Shown here: positions 22,656 to 30,782 of the stretch, one piece after another
Layout of the letters: every line of letters begins with the position of its first letter
Position numbering within the stretch: position 1 is the stretch's first letter
Source of the DNA: Paenibacillus sp. oral taxon 786 str. D14
Lineage (GTDB): Bacteria; Bacillota; Bacilli; Paenibacillales; Paenibacillaceae
Direction: 5' to 3'
Assembly (NCBI RefSeq): GCF_000159955.1
Contig: NZ_GG695972.1
Span: 198,493 to 229,274, forward strand
Length of the DNA: 30,782 bases
Notes under the pieces: model-generated
What the model was told of the DNA's origin: nothing
Seen by the model: the letters and a program-made list of their open reading frames with translations, nothing else
Databases searched by the model: none
Translations under genes and position numbers: made by a program

Positions 22656-23648
22656 GTGTCTAAGATAACTATTCAAGAAATTGCGATTTTGGCGGGTGTT
22701 AACAAGGCGACCGTATCCCGGGTGATCAACGGGAATCGGAACATTTCCGAGAAAACTCGGAAGAAAGTCGAAGACATCATGAAGCAGTATAACTATGTCC
22801 CCAACTCCATTGCGCGCGGATTGGCGACGAAGAAGACGTTTACGGTCGGCTTTTGTTTTGATTACACCAATAAACAGGCCTATGCTAACCCGTATTTTTA
22901 CAAAGTCCTTCAAGGGATTGAAGAGGTCGTATACAATCACGATCACATGTTTCTGATGATGAGCGATCATGAGGGGAAGAACGGCAGATCAACATTCGAG
23001 CGGGTGGTGGTTGAGCGCCGGGTTGACGGTGTCATTATCCCCAATACGCTGCTTAATGAGCGGAATTATGAATTGCTAACCAAACATGACATGCCGTTTG
23101 TCGTATCCGGCGAAAATACGCTGAAGCAAGCGGACGCACCTTGGGTAGATATCGATAACGTTCAGGCTGGTCGGATTCTGACCGAGCATCTAATCGATTT
23201 GGGCTGTCGCAACATCATGATTTATGCCGGCGGATCAGCCGCCAAGAGGGACAAATTTCTGGGTGATCGCCTGAACGGCTACCATGAAGCGATGCGTCAA
23301 CACCACTTGGAACCTCAAGTGATCGAGCATGCCGATTTTTTGAAAAAGCTTTATGATTCCCCTCGCTCTGGATCGGAAGCGCAACGGCCCGATGCTCTGA
23401 TCTGCTGTACGCATGAACAGCTTTTCGAAATCTTGGACTGGGAGAACGGTAATCCTCTCTTGGCCGAGCTGGCTTTAGCTACATTTGACAGCTTTCCGAT
23501 GTCCAAATACTTGAAATACCCGGTGCATTTCGTAGAAATCGATCTGGAAATGATGGGGAAGCAAGCGGCGCAAATGCTGTTTTCGCGGATGAATAAAGAA
23601 TCGGGGGTACCGCCGTTTATCTCGATTCCAACGCAAATCGGTAAATGA
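22656..23648 (+). CDS. LacI-family transcriptional regulator (maltodextrin locus)
   Basis: The 330-residue protein has the LacI helix-turn-helix at its start (ITIQEIAILAGVNKATVSRVINGNRNISEKTRKKVEDIMKQYNYVPNSIARGL), with hinge helix near residues 48-56. A periplasmic-binding-protein-like effector domain follows (TVGFCFDYTNKQAYANPYFYKVLQGIEEV, RRVDGVIIPNT, WVDIDNVQAGRILTEHLIDLG). The GTG at 22656 has AAGGAGAG seven bases upstream; the frame is open further upstream, but that part overlaps the promoter. It is first in the operon with the GH13 enzyme and sugar transporter, so it is presumably a MalR-like repressor relieved by maltose or maltodextrin. Operator candidates lie at its own promoter and before pulA. 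Confidence 0.92.
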   Translation: MSKITIQEIAILAGVNKATVSRVINGNRNISEKTRKKVEDIMKQYNYVPNSIARGLATKKTFTVGFCFDYTNKQAYANPYFYKVLQGIEEVVYNHDHMFLMMSDHEGKNGRSTFERVVVERRVDGVIIPNTLLNERNYELLTKHDMPFVVSGENTLKQADAPWVDIDNVQAGRILTEHLIDLGCRNIMIYAGGSAAKRDKFLGDRLNGYHEAMRQHHLEPQVIEHADFLKKLYDSPRSGSEAQRPDALICCTHEQLFEILDWENGNPLLAELALATFDSFPMSKYLKYPVHFVEIDLEMMGKQAAQMLFSRMNKESGVPPFISIPTQIGK

Positions 23649-23682
23649 TCGAACAAACTAAACATAATGAGGTAATAAGTTG

Positions 23683-25410
23683 ATGACCCAATATTTGTAT
23701 CACGATCCGGTAGTAGATGCTACCCTAATTTCTCTGAATGAATTGGAAGTTCGCCTAAAGCTCCCTGCTGATGCGAATCAAGTCACGCTAAACTATTGGA
23801 ATAAATATAAGCCGGAGTATGGTATTCGGAAGCAAGCGATGACGTTATGGGCGGAATCGGGGGAATTTAAGTACTATCGCACGATATTGACGGGTATGGA
23901 ATCTCGCATTCGGTACCTTCAATATAAATTCAAGTTTGCTGCAAAGGGGGAATCCTACTGGCTGGGTGCTGAGGGATTATGTAAGACGGAAGGAACCAGA
24001 GGCAGCTATTCGTATGCCTATGCGGGAGATCGCGACATGGTGAACTCTCCGGAATGGATTGGGAACCGTGTATGGTATCAAATCTTCCCTGAACGTTTCT
24101 GTAACGGTGATCCCGAGAATGATCCGGAATCTGTGGAACCTTGGGGGAGCGTGCCAACGCGGGACAATTATATGGGAGGTGATCTTCAAGGAATCATCAA
24201 GCAATTGGATTACCTGAGCGGGCTTGGCATTAATGCGCTGTACTTAAATCCGATATTTGCGGCTACGTCGAACCACAAATATGACACCGTGGATTACTTT
24301 CAAATCGATCCGCAATTCGGGACGGTACAAGATCTGCAAGAGCTTGTCCAAAAATGCCACGAACGCGATATCAAGGTGATTCTCGACCTGGTAATCAATC
24401 ATTGCGGGTTCTATCATCCATATTTTCAGGACGTCGTGAAAAAAGGAGAAGCTTCGGTATATAAAGATTGGTTCTATATTAACCGGTACCCGGTTCACCG
24501 AAGCGAAGACGGTTACGATTCTGTAGGTTATTATCAATGGATGCCTAAGCTGCGGACATCGAATCCCGAAGTTCAGCAGTACGTATACGATATCGTTTCC
24601 TTTTGGCAGAAGGAGACGGGCATCGACGGCTGGAGAATCGATGTCGCAGATGAGGTGGAAATCAGCTTTTTGCGGGAGCTGAAATCCTGTGTCAAGAAAT
24701 TAAATCCTAACGCTATCATTATTGCAGAAATCTGGGATGATGCCAAGCGCCTGATGGCGTCTGGCGGCGTGGACAGCGTGATGAACTATGAGCTGCGAAC
24801 GATTCTGTTCGATTACTGTCTGGATCGTTCCATCCTGCTTGCGGAGTTCCATTCCAGACTTGTGAGTTTACTCCATCGTTATTCCTTGGCTGAACTAAAT
24901 CAAATGTTTAACCTGCTAGGAAGCCATGACACGGAACGAATCTTGACGCGTTGCGGGAAGGATGAAAGCAAACTACAGCAACTGCTGGCCCTTCAATTCT
25001 TCCTGCCGGGGAATCCTACCGTTTATTACGGGGACGAACTGGGAATGACCGGGGAGAATGACCCAGGCTGCCGCGGGAGCATGCCTTGGCAGCTCGTCGA
25101 GGCTGAACCGCAGTTGTTAAGAGAGTTCCGCACCTGGATTCGGCGTAAAACAACCGATCCGGTACTGCAGCACGGCAACACGGAGCTTAGATACCGGGAA
25201 GACTCGGAGTGTTACGTCATTCGGCGCTACACCGAAACCAAAGAAGCGGTGCTTTTAATCAATTTTTCGCAGGACCGGCAAGCTTTGGACGTCGTGATGA
25301 AGCGGTTTGACTTGATTGGCGCTTATACAATGGATCATTCGCAGGATACCGGGAACTTGCCTGAATTCATCGGTCCCGGAGATACGATTCTTTTCCAAAA
25401 ACAGAATTAA
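23683..25410 (+). CDS. GH13 neopullulanase/cyclomaltodextrinase-type alpha-glycosidase
   Basis: The 575-residue enzyme has an N-terminal beta domain (residues about 1-125, the starch-binding-like domain of the GH13_20 subfamily) and a GH13 barrel. Catalytic residues are visible: Asp320 in GWRIDVADEV, Glu349 in IIAEIWDD and Asp416 in LLGSHDTER; DLVINHCG is conserved region I. A C-terminal beta domain follows. It has no signal peptide, so it hydrolyses cyclodextrins, maltodextrins or pullulan fragments in the cytoplasm after import. The ATG at 23683 has GAGG 10 bases upstream; a TTG directly before is unlikely. It lies 34 bases after the LacI gene and 12 bases before the binding-protein gene, so all are one operon. 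Which substrate is preferred cannot be told. Confidence 0.92.
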   Translation: MTQYLYHDPVVDATLISLNELEVRLKLPADANQVTLNYWNKYKPEYGIRKQAMTLWAESGEFKYYRTILTGMESRIRYLQYKFKFAAKGESYWLGAEGLCKTEGTRGSYSYAYAGDRDMVNSPEWIGNRVWYQIFPERFCNGDPENDPESVEPWGSVPTRDNYMGGDLQGIIKQLDYLSGLGINALYLNPIFAATSNHKYDTVDYFQIDPQFGTVQDLQELVQKCHERDIKVILDLVINHCGFYHPYFQDVVKKGEASVYKDWFYINRYPVHRSEDGYDSVGYYQWMPKLRTSNPEVQQYVYDIVSFWQKETGIDGWRIDVADEVEISFLRELKSCVKKLNPNAIIIAEIWDDAKRLMASGGVDSVMNYELRTILFDYCLDRSILLAEFHSRLVSLLHRYSLAELNQMFNLLGSHDTERILTRCGKDESKLQQLLALQFFLPGNPTVYYGDELGMTGENDPGCRGSMPWQLVEAEPQLLREFRTWIRRKTTDPVLQHGNTELRYREDSECYVIRRYTETKEAVLLINFSQDRQALDVVMKRFDLIGAYTMDHSQDTGNLPEFIGPGDTILFQKQN

Positions 25411-25422
25411 GGAGATCAATCT

Positions 25423-26706
25423 ATGATAAATAAATGGAGCAGGCTATTGCCGATTTTACTCGCCGTGACCCTGGTTTTGGCGGGCTGCGGTTCCAAGGGG
25501 AAGCAAGAGACGGCGAACGGGACAAGCTCGGATGCGAAGCCGGGCAAGGAGGTCACTATAACATTCTGGCACCACTACAGTACTGCATCTCCGGAAGAGA
25601 AGACGTTAAAAGAGGTGCTTATTCCGAAATTTGAGGAGGAGAATCCCGGGATTAAAGTTAACCCTGTTGCCTTTACTTGGGAAGACCTGCATAAGAAGCT
25701 GCAGATCAGCGGCAGCGCTGGCGATTTGCCGGACGTAGCCCGGTTGGACATTATCTGGGTGCCGGAGTTCCAGAAAAGCGGGTTGCTGCAACAGTTAGAC
25801 GCATTTGAAGATTTTGACGAGGTTGCCGGCAGCTTGCTGGAAGGCCCGCTGTCTACAGCGAAGGTAGGCGATCACTATTACGGACTTCCTCTCAATACGA
25901 ATACCAAGGTGTTGTTCTGGAACAAGGAGATGCTGTCGCAAAGCGGTGTAGAGCAAGCGCCTGAAACCACGGAACAGTTTTTTGAAGCTTTGGGTAAAAT
26001 CAAAAGTAAGTATGAAAAAAGCTGGGGATTCGGTGAACCGGCCCTTCAAGGCTGGAACGTCTTACCGTGGATTTGGAGCAACGGTGGGGATGTACTCTCG
26101 CCTGACTTCACAACGGCTGACGGTTATTTGAATAGCCCAGCTTCGGTAGAAATTTTGACGAAACTTAAAAACGCCTACAACGCCGGTCAAATTTCCGGAT
26201 TTAAGCCGGGAGATGTAGCGGTTACGGAAGGTCATGCGAGCGGAAGCTATGCCATGATGGCGGAAGGCCCGTGGGCGGTGGCTCAGTTCCAATCGCAATT
26301 CCCTGATTTCGACGTCGAAATGGCTTCTTTTCCGGCGGGATCGGCGGGCTCCATTCAGGTGTTGGGCGGAGAGGATATCGGGATCTTTAGTAAAGACAAG
26401 CAGGAGGAATCCTGGAAATTCGTGAAGTTCATGGTGTCGGAAGAGGCTCAGATCGAGATGGGCAAGATCGGACAAATTCCGGTTAACCTCGCCTCAATGG
26501 AGAATGCCGATGTCAAGGCGATCGATTATTATCCACCGTTTCTTGAACAGTTGAAGACGGCTAAAGCTCGCCCGCCGGTTAGTGCTTGGCCGCAAATCGA
26601 CGGCGTGATTAATGATGCGATGAGTAAAATTTTCATGACGGATGCGGATGTAAAAACGGAGCTGGATGCGGCAGTCCGTGCCATCGATGCTTTGTTGAAG
26701 GAGTAG
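25423..26706 (+). CDS. Sugar ABC transporter substrate-binding lipoprotein
   Basis: The 427-residue protein is a lipoprotein: a basic head, a hydrophobic stretch and the lipobox LAGC with Cys22 as the lipidation site. The mature part follows the family 1 solute-binding pattern (VTITFWHHYSTASPEEKTLKEVLIPKFEEENPGIKV, LPDVARLDIIWVPEF, GLPLNTNTKVLFWNKEML, AMMAEGPWAV, VLGGEDIGIFSKDKQEESWKFVKFMVSEEAQ). It would sit on the outer face of the membrane and deliver malto-oligosaccharides to the two permeases. AAGGAG overlaps the stop of the GH13 gene and is eight bases before the ATG. A hairpin follows its stop, which may make it more abundant than the permeases. The substrate is inferred from the operon. 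Confidence 0.92.
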   Translation: MINKWSRLLPILLAVTLVLAGCGSKGKQETANGTSSDAKPGKEVTITFWHHYSTASPEEKTLKEVLIPKFEEENPGIKVNPVAFTWEDLHKKLQISGSAGDLPDVARLDIIWVPEFQKSGLLQQLDAFEDFDEVAGSLLEGPLSTAKVGDHYYGLPLNTNTKVLFWNKEMLSQSGVEQAPETTEQFFEALGKIKSKYEKSWGFGEPALQGWNVLPWIWSNGGDVLSPDFTTADGYLNSPASVEILTKLKNAYNAGQISGFKPGDVAVTEGHASGSYAMMAEGPWAVAQFQSQFPDFDVEMASFPAGSAGSIQVLGGEDIGIFSKDKQEESWKFVKFMVSEEAQIEMGKIGQIPVNLASMENADVKAIDYYPPFLEQLKTAKARPPVSAWPQIDGVINDAMSKIFMTDADVKTELDAAVRAIDALLKE

Positions 26707-26716
26707 TCCATTATCA

Positions 26717-26746
26717 GGAGAGCGTTTTCCGTACGGGAGGCGCTCC
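26717..26746 (+). terminator. Intercistronic hairpin, possible partial attenuator
   Basis: GGAGAGCG (26717-26724) can pair with CGCTCC (26741-26746) with one bulged A, followed by TTTT. It lies between the binding-protein and permease genes, where such hairpins often reduce expression of downstream permeases. The stem is imperfect and strength is uncertain. Confidence 0.4.
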
Positions 26747-26770
26747 CTTTTACGAAGGAGTCAACATGAC

Positions 26771-27640
26771 ATGCGCCAAAAAAACGGAGCAGCCGGATAC
26801 TTGTTCTTTTTGCCCGGATTTTTATTTTTTGCCTTATTTATTCTCTACCCGTTGATCCGGAATTTGATCTACAGCTTTTATGATTTTCGGCTCACGAACA
26901 TAAATCATCTTGAATTTGTGGGATGGGATAACTATAAGCATGTGTTCGGGGATGAAGTGTTCTGGATTTCGATACGAAATATTTTTATCTACGGGATCAT
27001 TTCTGTACCCGGCCAAATGATTTTGGGTTTTCTGGTCGCCTATGCACTTTATCAGAATCGCCCCGGTACCAAGACGTTTCGGGTGCTTTACTTCTTGCCG
27101 GTCATTACGTCTTGGGTCGTTGCCTCGTTAATATTTAAATACGTTTTTGCCGATCAGGGCTTTTTGAATTATGCCATTACGGATATCCTTCATCTGACGG
27201 ACCGGACGATCAGTTGGTTAAGTGAACCGGGAAAAGCCTTGATCGTGATCGGAGCCCTTGGGATCTGGAAAGGGGTTGGCTGGGCGATGGTTATCTACAT
27301 GGCCGCGCTGCAAGGGGTACCCAAAGATCAATATGAAGCGGCTTCTTTAGACGGCTGCAATGCGTGGAACCAGATCCGTTATATCACGCTGCCATCGATT
27401 CGAAACACGACGTTTTTTATCCAAATGATGTTAATTATCGGTGCGTTTAATGTGTTTACATCCGTGTACCTCATTACCAATGGCGGACCGTTGCATCAGA
27501 CCGAAGTGATGTTGACGAGAATGTATCAGAAGGCGTTCTCCGAATATGATCTGGGTTACGCATCGGCGTTATCCTATGTCTTTGCGGTGATCATTGCTGG
27601 ATTAACGGCTGTGCAGTTCCGTCTGAACAAACAGGAATAG
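26771..27640 (+). CDS. Sugar ABC transporter permease (MalF-like)
   Basis: The 289-residue integral membrane protein has six predicted hydrophobic segments, beginning with GYLFFLPGFLFFALFILYPLI. It carries the cytoplasmic EAA loop PKDQYEAASLDGCNAWNQIRYITLPSI (residues about 185-212) that contacts the ATPase. This is the CUT1 family. AAGGAG at 26755-26760 is 10 bases before the ATG. It is shorter than Escherichia coli MalF because it lacks the long periplasmic insert, as is usual for Gram-positive versions. It pairs with the MalG-like gene that begins 12 bases downstream, and would import malto-oligosaccharides. Confidence 0.93.
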   Translation: MRQKNGAAGYLFFLPGFLFFALFILYPLIRNLIYSFYDFRLTNINHLEFVGWDNYKHVFGDEVFWISIRNIFIYGIISVPGQMILGFLVAYALYQNRPGTKTFRVLYFLPVITSWVVASLIFKYVFADQGFLNYAITDILHLTDRTISWLSEPGKALIVIGALGIWKGVGWAMVIYMAALQGVPKDQYEAASLDGCNAWNQIRYITLPSIRNTTFFIQMMLIIGAFNVFTSVYLITNGGPLHQTEVMLTRMYQKAFSEYDLGYASALSYVFAVIIAGLTAVQFRLNKQE

Positions 27641-27652
27641 GGGGCGAACCAT

Positions 27653-28477
27653 ATGCGCTCGCTGAAAACATTTTGCATCTACGCCCTGCTTGTCGCGGGC
27701 GGACTGATATCCATTTACCCTTTAGTGTATATGCTGCTAACCGCTCTCAAACCCATGACGCTGTTATTTGAGTTTCCGCCTCGCTTTTTGCCTTCGGAAA
27801 TGACCTGGTCCAATTTTAGAGAAGCGTGGGGAAGTCAAAATTTCGCGTTATATTTGTTGAATAGCTTGCTGGTGACCTTGGCTAGCTTTGCGCTTATCTT
27901 TCTGCTGTCTTCCATGTTAGCCTTTGCCTACTCGCGGTTTGACTTTAAGGGAAAAAGCCTAAGCTTTGCAATTATTATGGGAGGCTTGGTCATCCCAAGT
28001 TTGACGTTGCTGATTCCCCAGTTTGTCCTGATTCGTCAGTTGGGTTTATTCGATTCACGGTGGGGGCTTATCGTTGTCTACGCCGCAGGTGCCATTCCGT
28101 TTACAACTTTCTTGCTTAAAGGCTTTTTCGATTCCATAACCCGTGACATTGATGAGTCGGTGGAGATGGAAGGGGGCGGCGCCTGGACGTTATTCGCTTC
28201 CATCATTTTGCCTCTCTCCAAGCCGGCATTTGTTCCAGCCACGATCTTTAACGCGCTGACCGTGTGGGAAGAGTTCCCCTGGGCACTAACCATCATCAAT
28301 GATCCACTGAAAAGAACGTTACCGATTGCCCTGGCCAATTTCCAAGGGCAATATACGACGCAATGGGGCATCGTGTTCGCAGGTTCGCTGATCGCTGTTG
28401 TCCCGATTATCTTACTGTTTCTGCTGCTGCAGCGGTACTTTATCGCTGGCATTACGGCCGGAGCGGTAAAGGGGTAA
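27653..28477 (+). CDS. Sugar ABC transporter permease (MalG-like)
   Basis: The 274-residue permease has six hydrophobic segments and the CUT1 EAA loop as DIDESVEMEGGGAWTLFASIILPLSKPAF. The EAA core is altered: Ala-Ala becomes Ser-Val and the Asp before Gly becomes Glu. Such variation occurs in MalG-like partners, though this version is on the divergent side. AGGGGG is about eight bases before the ATG. It completes the transporter with the binding protein and MalF-like permease. No ATP-binding subunit gene follows, so a shared MsmX-like ATPase elsewhere in the genome is likely to drive it. Confidence 0.92.
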   Translation: MRSLKTFCIYALLVAGGLISIYPLVYMLLTALKPMTLLFEFPPRFLPSEMTWSNFREAWGSQNFALYLLNSLLVTLASFALIFLLSSMLAFAYSRFDFKGKSLSFAIIMGGLVIPSLTLLIPQFVLIRQLGLFDSRWGLIVVYAAGAIPFTTFLLKGFFDSITRDIDESVEMEGGGAWTLFASIILPLSKPAFVPATIFNALTVWEEFPWALTIINDPLKRTLPIALANFQGQYTTQWGIVFAGSLIAVVPIILLFLLLQRYFIAGITAGAVKG

Positions 28478-28510
28478 ACCAAGCGACCGCAAGTGTAATT
28501 CCACCTTTTG

Positions 28511-28578
28511 TGCAAACGATTGACCAAGTCTTAGCACCGGTGATATAATCCAGCACATACAGGAAAGTAAACGTTTAC
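28511..28578 (+). promoter_or_regulatory. pulA promoter flanked by LacI-type operators
   Basis: TTGACC (28520-28525), 18 bases and TATAAT (28544-28549) form the promoter. TGCAAACGATTG (28511-28522) is an imperfect LacI-type operator overlapping the -35. GTAAACGTTTAC (28567-28578) is a perfect 12-bp palindrome just after the transcription start. Binding by the LacI protein of the locus, by CcpA or by both is plausible; the central ACGT suits either family member. Confidence 0.65.
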
Positions 28579-28928
28579 GTTAGGCGCAAAAAAGGTTCTA
28601 CATTGGACGCAGATGTTTTTTTCAGAGAACGGAAAGAGAAGCATTGGCTAATGAGAACCAACAGGGCGCACGTTGTCTATGAATATTTGAAACCACCTGA
28701 TGGGGAAGATGATTACAGGTTCCTGCCACCAGCTTGCGGAACGTTTCGGGGAAAAGCGACCATATGATGAATGAGCATAGAAGGTGCGGGGATTTGGCGC
28801 ATGGACAACATTGTTGACGGGAATTGTCTGCACCGGGCTCAGCTTCTTAACCCTTGCTTGGTGCGGGCGAAATTCTTCGGACTTCAAATGAAACACGTGC
28901 TGCTGAATTTAACGGGATTGGAGTGAGG
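28579..28928 (+). other. Long untranslated leader of pulA (about 350 bases)
   Basis: No gene of convincing quality lies here. From the predicted transcription start near 28556 to the pulA ATG there are about 370 bases. A 38-codon frame (28651-28767) starts with ATG but has only a distant GGAAAGAGA and no recognisable motif. I found no matching riboswitch, T-box or terminator; GCACC/GGTGC (around 28830-28862) can form a short hairpin. It may be leader RNA with unknown control, or decayed DNA. Confidence 0.5.
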
Positions 28929-30782
28929 ATGTTGTCAGTACAAAAAGAATTCCACGGCACCATCGATTACGGAGATGTGGCGGTCACCGGGGGAATCTCG
29001 GTGTTTGATGCGAAGTTTGATGAGCTGTATGTATACGATGGTGATGATTTAGGAGCGGTGTATACCCCGGAACAAACTCGTTTTCGCTTGTGGGCCCCCA
29101 CCGCCTCCGAAGCCAAAGTCATTCTGTACGAAACCGAGGACGGGACGCCGGTAAATGAGCTGCCCATGAAGCGGGATGTGCAAGGAACGTGGACCTTAAC
29201 GGTACCGGAAGATTGCGGGGGGTTATTCTACACGTATCGTGTGAAGGTTGGGGAGCAGTGGAACGAGGCAGTTGATCCTTACGCGAAAGCGGTGGGCGTG
29301 AACGGGAAAAAAGCGGCGATCCTCGACCTGCGCAGCACCAATCCGGAAGGATGGGAGAACGATCAGAAGCCTCCGCTGGCTTCGCCGACGGATGCGGTGA
29401 TTTATGAGCTGCATGTTCGAGATCTGTCGATTCACCCGAGAAGCGGCATCCGCGAAAAGGGGAAGTTCCTCGGTTTAACCGAGGAAGGTACTCGCGGGCC
29501 GAACGGCATTCCAACGGGGCTCGACCATATTGCCGGACTTGGCGTGACGCATGTGCAACTGCTGCCGATCTTTGATTACTCGCAGGAAAGCGTGGATGAA
29601 AGCCGCCTGGATGAACCCCATTACAACTGGGGGTACGATCCTCAGAATTATAATGTGCCGGAAGGCTCTTACTCGACGGACCCGTATAACCCAGCCGCAC
29701 GGATCCTTGAGCTGAAACGTCTCATCCAAACGCTGCACGCTCGCGGACTTCGAGTGATTATGGATGTAGTATACAATCACGTTTATGACGGGTATCTGAT
29801 TCATTTCACCAAGCTCGTGCCGGGTTATTATTTGCGGTACAAGTCAGATCGGACGTTCTCGGACGGGGCATTTTGCGGCAATGAGTGCGCTTCGGAACGG
29901 CCGATGATGAGAAAATATATGATTGAGTCGATCCTGCACTGGGTGCGGGAATACCATATTGACGGGTTCCGCTTTGATTTGATGGGACTGATCGACATCG
30001 AAACGATGAATGAAATCCGCCGGCGGTTGGACGAGATCGATCCGACGATCCTGACGATCGGCGAAGGCTGGATGATGGAGACGGTGCTTCCCAAGGAGCG
30101 TCGGGCCAACCAGGACAACGCCGGGAAGCTGCCGGGCATCGGTATGTTTAACGACGGGCTGAGGGACTCGGTAAAAGGGGATATTTTTATCTTTGACCGC
30201 AAAGGCTTTATTAGCGCCGGCGACGGCTTCGAGGACGGGGTGAAGCGCGGCGTGGCCGGGGGAATTAACTATGACGGAGGCCAGCTCCGGCAGTTTGCGG
30301 TGGAACCGGTTCAATCGGTGAACTATGTGGAGTGCCATGATAACCATACGTTATGGGACAAAATCGAGCTGTCCACGCCGGGCGTTTCGGACGACGAACG
30401 CCGGGCGATGCACCGGCTCGCCTCCGCAATCGTGCTGACGAGCCAGGGCATCCCGTTCCTCCACGCCGGTCAAGAATTTATGCGCACGAAGGGCGGCGTG
30501 GAGAACAGCTATAAATCGCCGATCGAGGTCAACTGGCTCGATTGGGAGCGCTGCGCTGCGCATCAGGACGACGTGTCCTATATGCGCAGCCTGATCGCCT
30601 TGCGCAAGGCGCATCCCGCGTTCCGCCTGAAGACGGCGGACGAGATCCGCGCGCATTTGCGCTTTGAGGCAGCGCCGCCGCACGCCGTGGCGTTTACGCT
30701 GCGCGACCACGCGGGTGGCGATCCAGACCGCCACCTGTACGTGCTCTACAACGCGAACCCGGGCGCGTTGTCGCTGGAGCTG
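28929..30782 (+). CDS. Type I pullulanase, 3' end cut by the window edge
   Basis: Pullulanase hydrolyses alpha-1,6 branches of pullulan and limit dextrins. The frame stays open for 618 codons from ATG 28929 to the right edge. An N-terminal beta domain (FRLWAPTASEAKVILYETEDG, a CBM48-like module) precedes the GH13_14 barrel. The signature YNWGYDP is at 232-238, DVVYNHV is conserved region I, and catalytic residues are Asp350 (GFRFDLMG), Glu379 (IGEGW) and Asp471 (VECHDNH). There is no signal peptide, so it acts in the cytoplasm with the upstream GH13 enzyme on imported branched maltodextrins. GGAG lies five bases before the start. It has its own promoter, operators and a long leader. The C-terminal beta domain is missing from view. 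Confidence 0.95.
   Translation, partial: MLSVQKEFHGTIDYGDVAVTGGISVFDAKFDELYVYDGDDLGAVYTPEQTRFRLWAPTASEAKVILYETEDGTPVNELPMKRDVQGTWTLTVPEDCGGLFYTYRVKVGEQWNEAVDPYAKAVGVNGKKAAILDLRSTNPEGWENDQKPPLASPTDAVIYELHVRDLSIHPRSGIREKGKFLGLTEEGTRGPNGIPTGLDHIAGLGVTHVQLLPIFDYSQESVDESRLDEPHYNWGYDPQNYNVPEGSYSTDPYNPAARILELKRLIQTLHARGLRVIMDVVYNHVYDGYLIHFTKLVPGYYLRYKSDRTFSDGAFCGNECASERPMMRKYMIESILHWVREYHIDGFRFDLMGLIDIETMNEIRRRLDEIDPTILTIGEGWMMETVLPKERRANQDNAGKLPGIGMFNDGLRDSVKGDIFIFDRKGFISAGDGFEDGVKRGVAGGINYDGGQLRQFAVEPVQSVNYVECHDNHTLWDKIELSTPGVSDDERRAMHRLASAIVLTSQGIPFLHAGQEFMRTKGGVENSYKSPIEVNWLDWERCAAHQDDVSYMRSLIALRKAHPAFRLKTADEIRAHLRFEAAPPHAVAFTLRDHAGGDPDRHLYVLYNANPGALSLEL

Noticed and set aside
28651..28767. 38-codon plus-strand frame as a leader peptide gene
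   Set aside because: The start lacks a properly spaced ribosome binding site, and the codons show no attenuation-type run; kept only as a remark on the leader.
28648..28896. 82-codon open frame on the minus strand in the pulA leader
   Set aside because: No ribosome binding site, no recognisable motif, and it lies antisense to the predicted leader transcript.

Overview
The window looks like a chromosomal segment of a Gram-positive, moderately GC-rich Bacillota of the Paenibacillus type. Supporting this are strong AGGAGG-type ribosome binding sites, sigma-A promoters, a class D sortase with an LPxTA substrate, a MoxR/DUF58/DUF4129 set, CUT1 sugar transport with intracellular GH13 enzymes, and several AraC, LacI, WYL and HxlR regulators. 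This assignment is inferred from gene families only. No rRNA, tRNA, CRISPR array or transposase was seen.

Layout. (1) 1-5150, sugar utilisation: a two-gene minus-strand unit (Gfo/Idh/MocA dehydrogenase, then a sugar-phosphate-isomerase-like TIM barrel) is divergent from an AraC regulator followed by a GH20 beta-hexosaminidase. (2) 5148-7901, small redox and regulator genes: a HxlR regulator with an N-terminal Cys is divergent from an NfsA-type nitroreductase, with several palindromes between them; then a WYL regulator divergent from a small CGTC thioredoxin-like protein. (3) 7979-15574, envelope block: MoxR ATPase and DUF58, then a minus-strand TasA/camelysin-like LPQTA surface protein with its class D sortase, then a chimeric wreck in which an LCP-family gene is fused out of frame to the C-terminal part of a FemAB/GNAT-like acetyltransferase, then a nucleotide-sugar epimerase and a DUF4129 membrane protein. 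MoxR-DUF58 and DUF4129 are normally neighbours, so this set appears split. (4) 15670-18831: a CBS-domain 'hemolysin' membrane protein, and on the other strand a COG2509-like FAD-dependent oxidoreductase. The latter is preceded by PurR-box-like inverted repeats, a sigma-A promoter and a clear guanine-class purine riboswitch. The riboswitch's terminator re-uses the 3' side of P3, which predicts activation by ligand. (5) 19033-22500: a 1155-residue secreted multidomain protein. (6) 22588-30782, maltodextrin locus: LacI regulator, GH13 neopullulanase/cyclomaltodextrinase, lipoprotein binding protein, two permeases, then pulA (type I pullulanase, cut by the right edge) behind its own promoter, two LacI-type operators and a long leader.

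How the genes fit together. In the maltodextrin locus, linear or cyclic alpha-glucans would be bound by the lipoprotein, imported by the two permeases with an ATPase encoded elsewhere, and cut in the cytoplasm by the GH13 enzyme and pullulanase, under LacI and probably CcpA control. In the envelope block, the sortase would anchor the TasA-like protein. The most unusual item is the guanine riboswitch with predicted ON logic in front of an oxidoreductase of unknown substrate.
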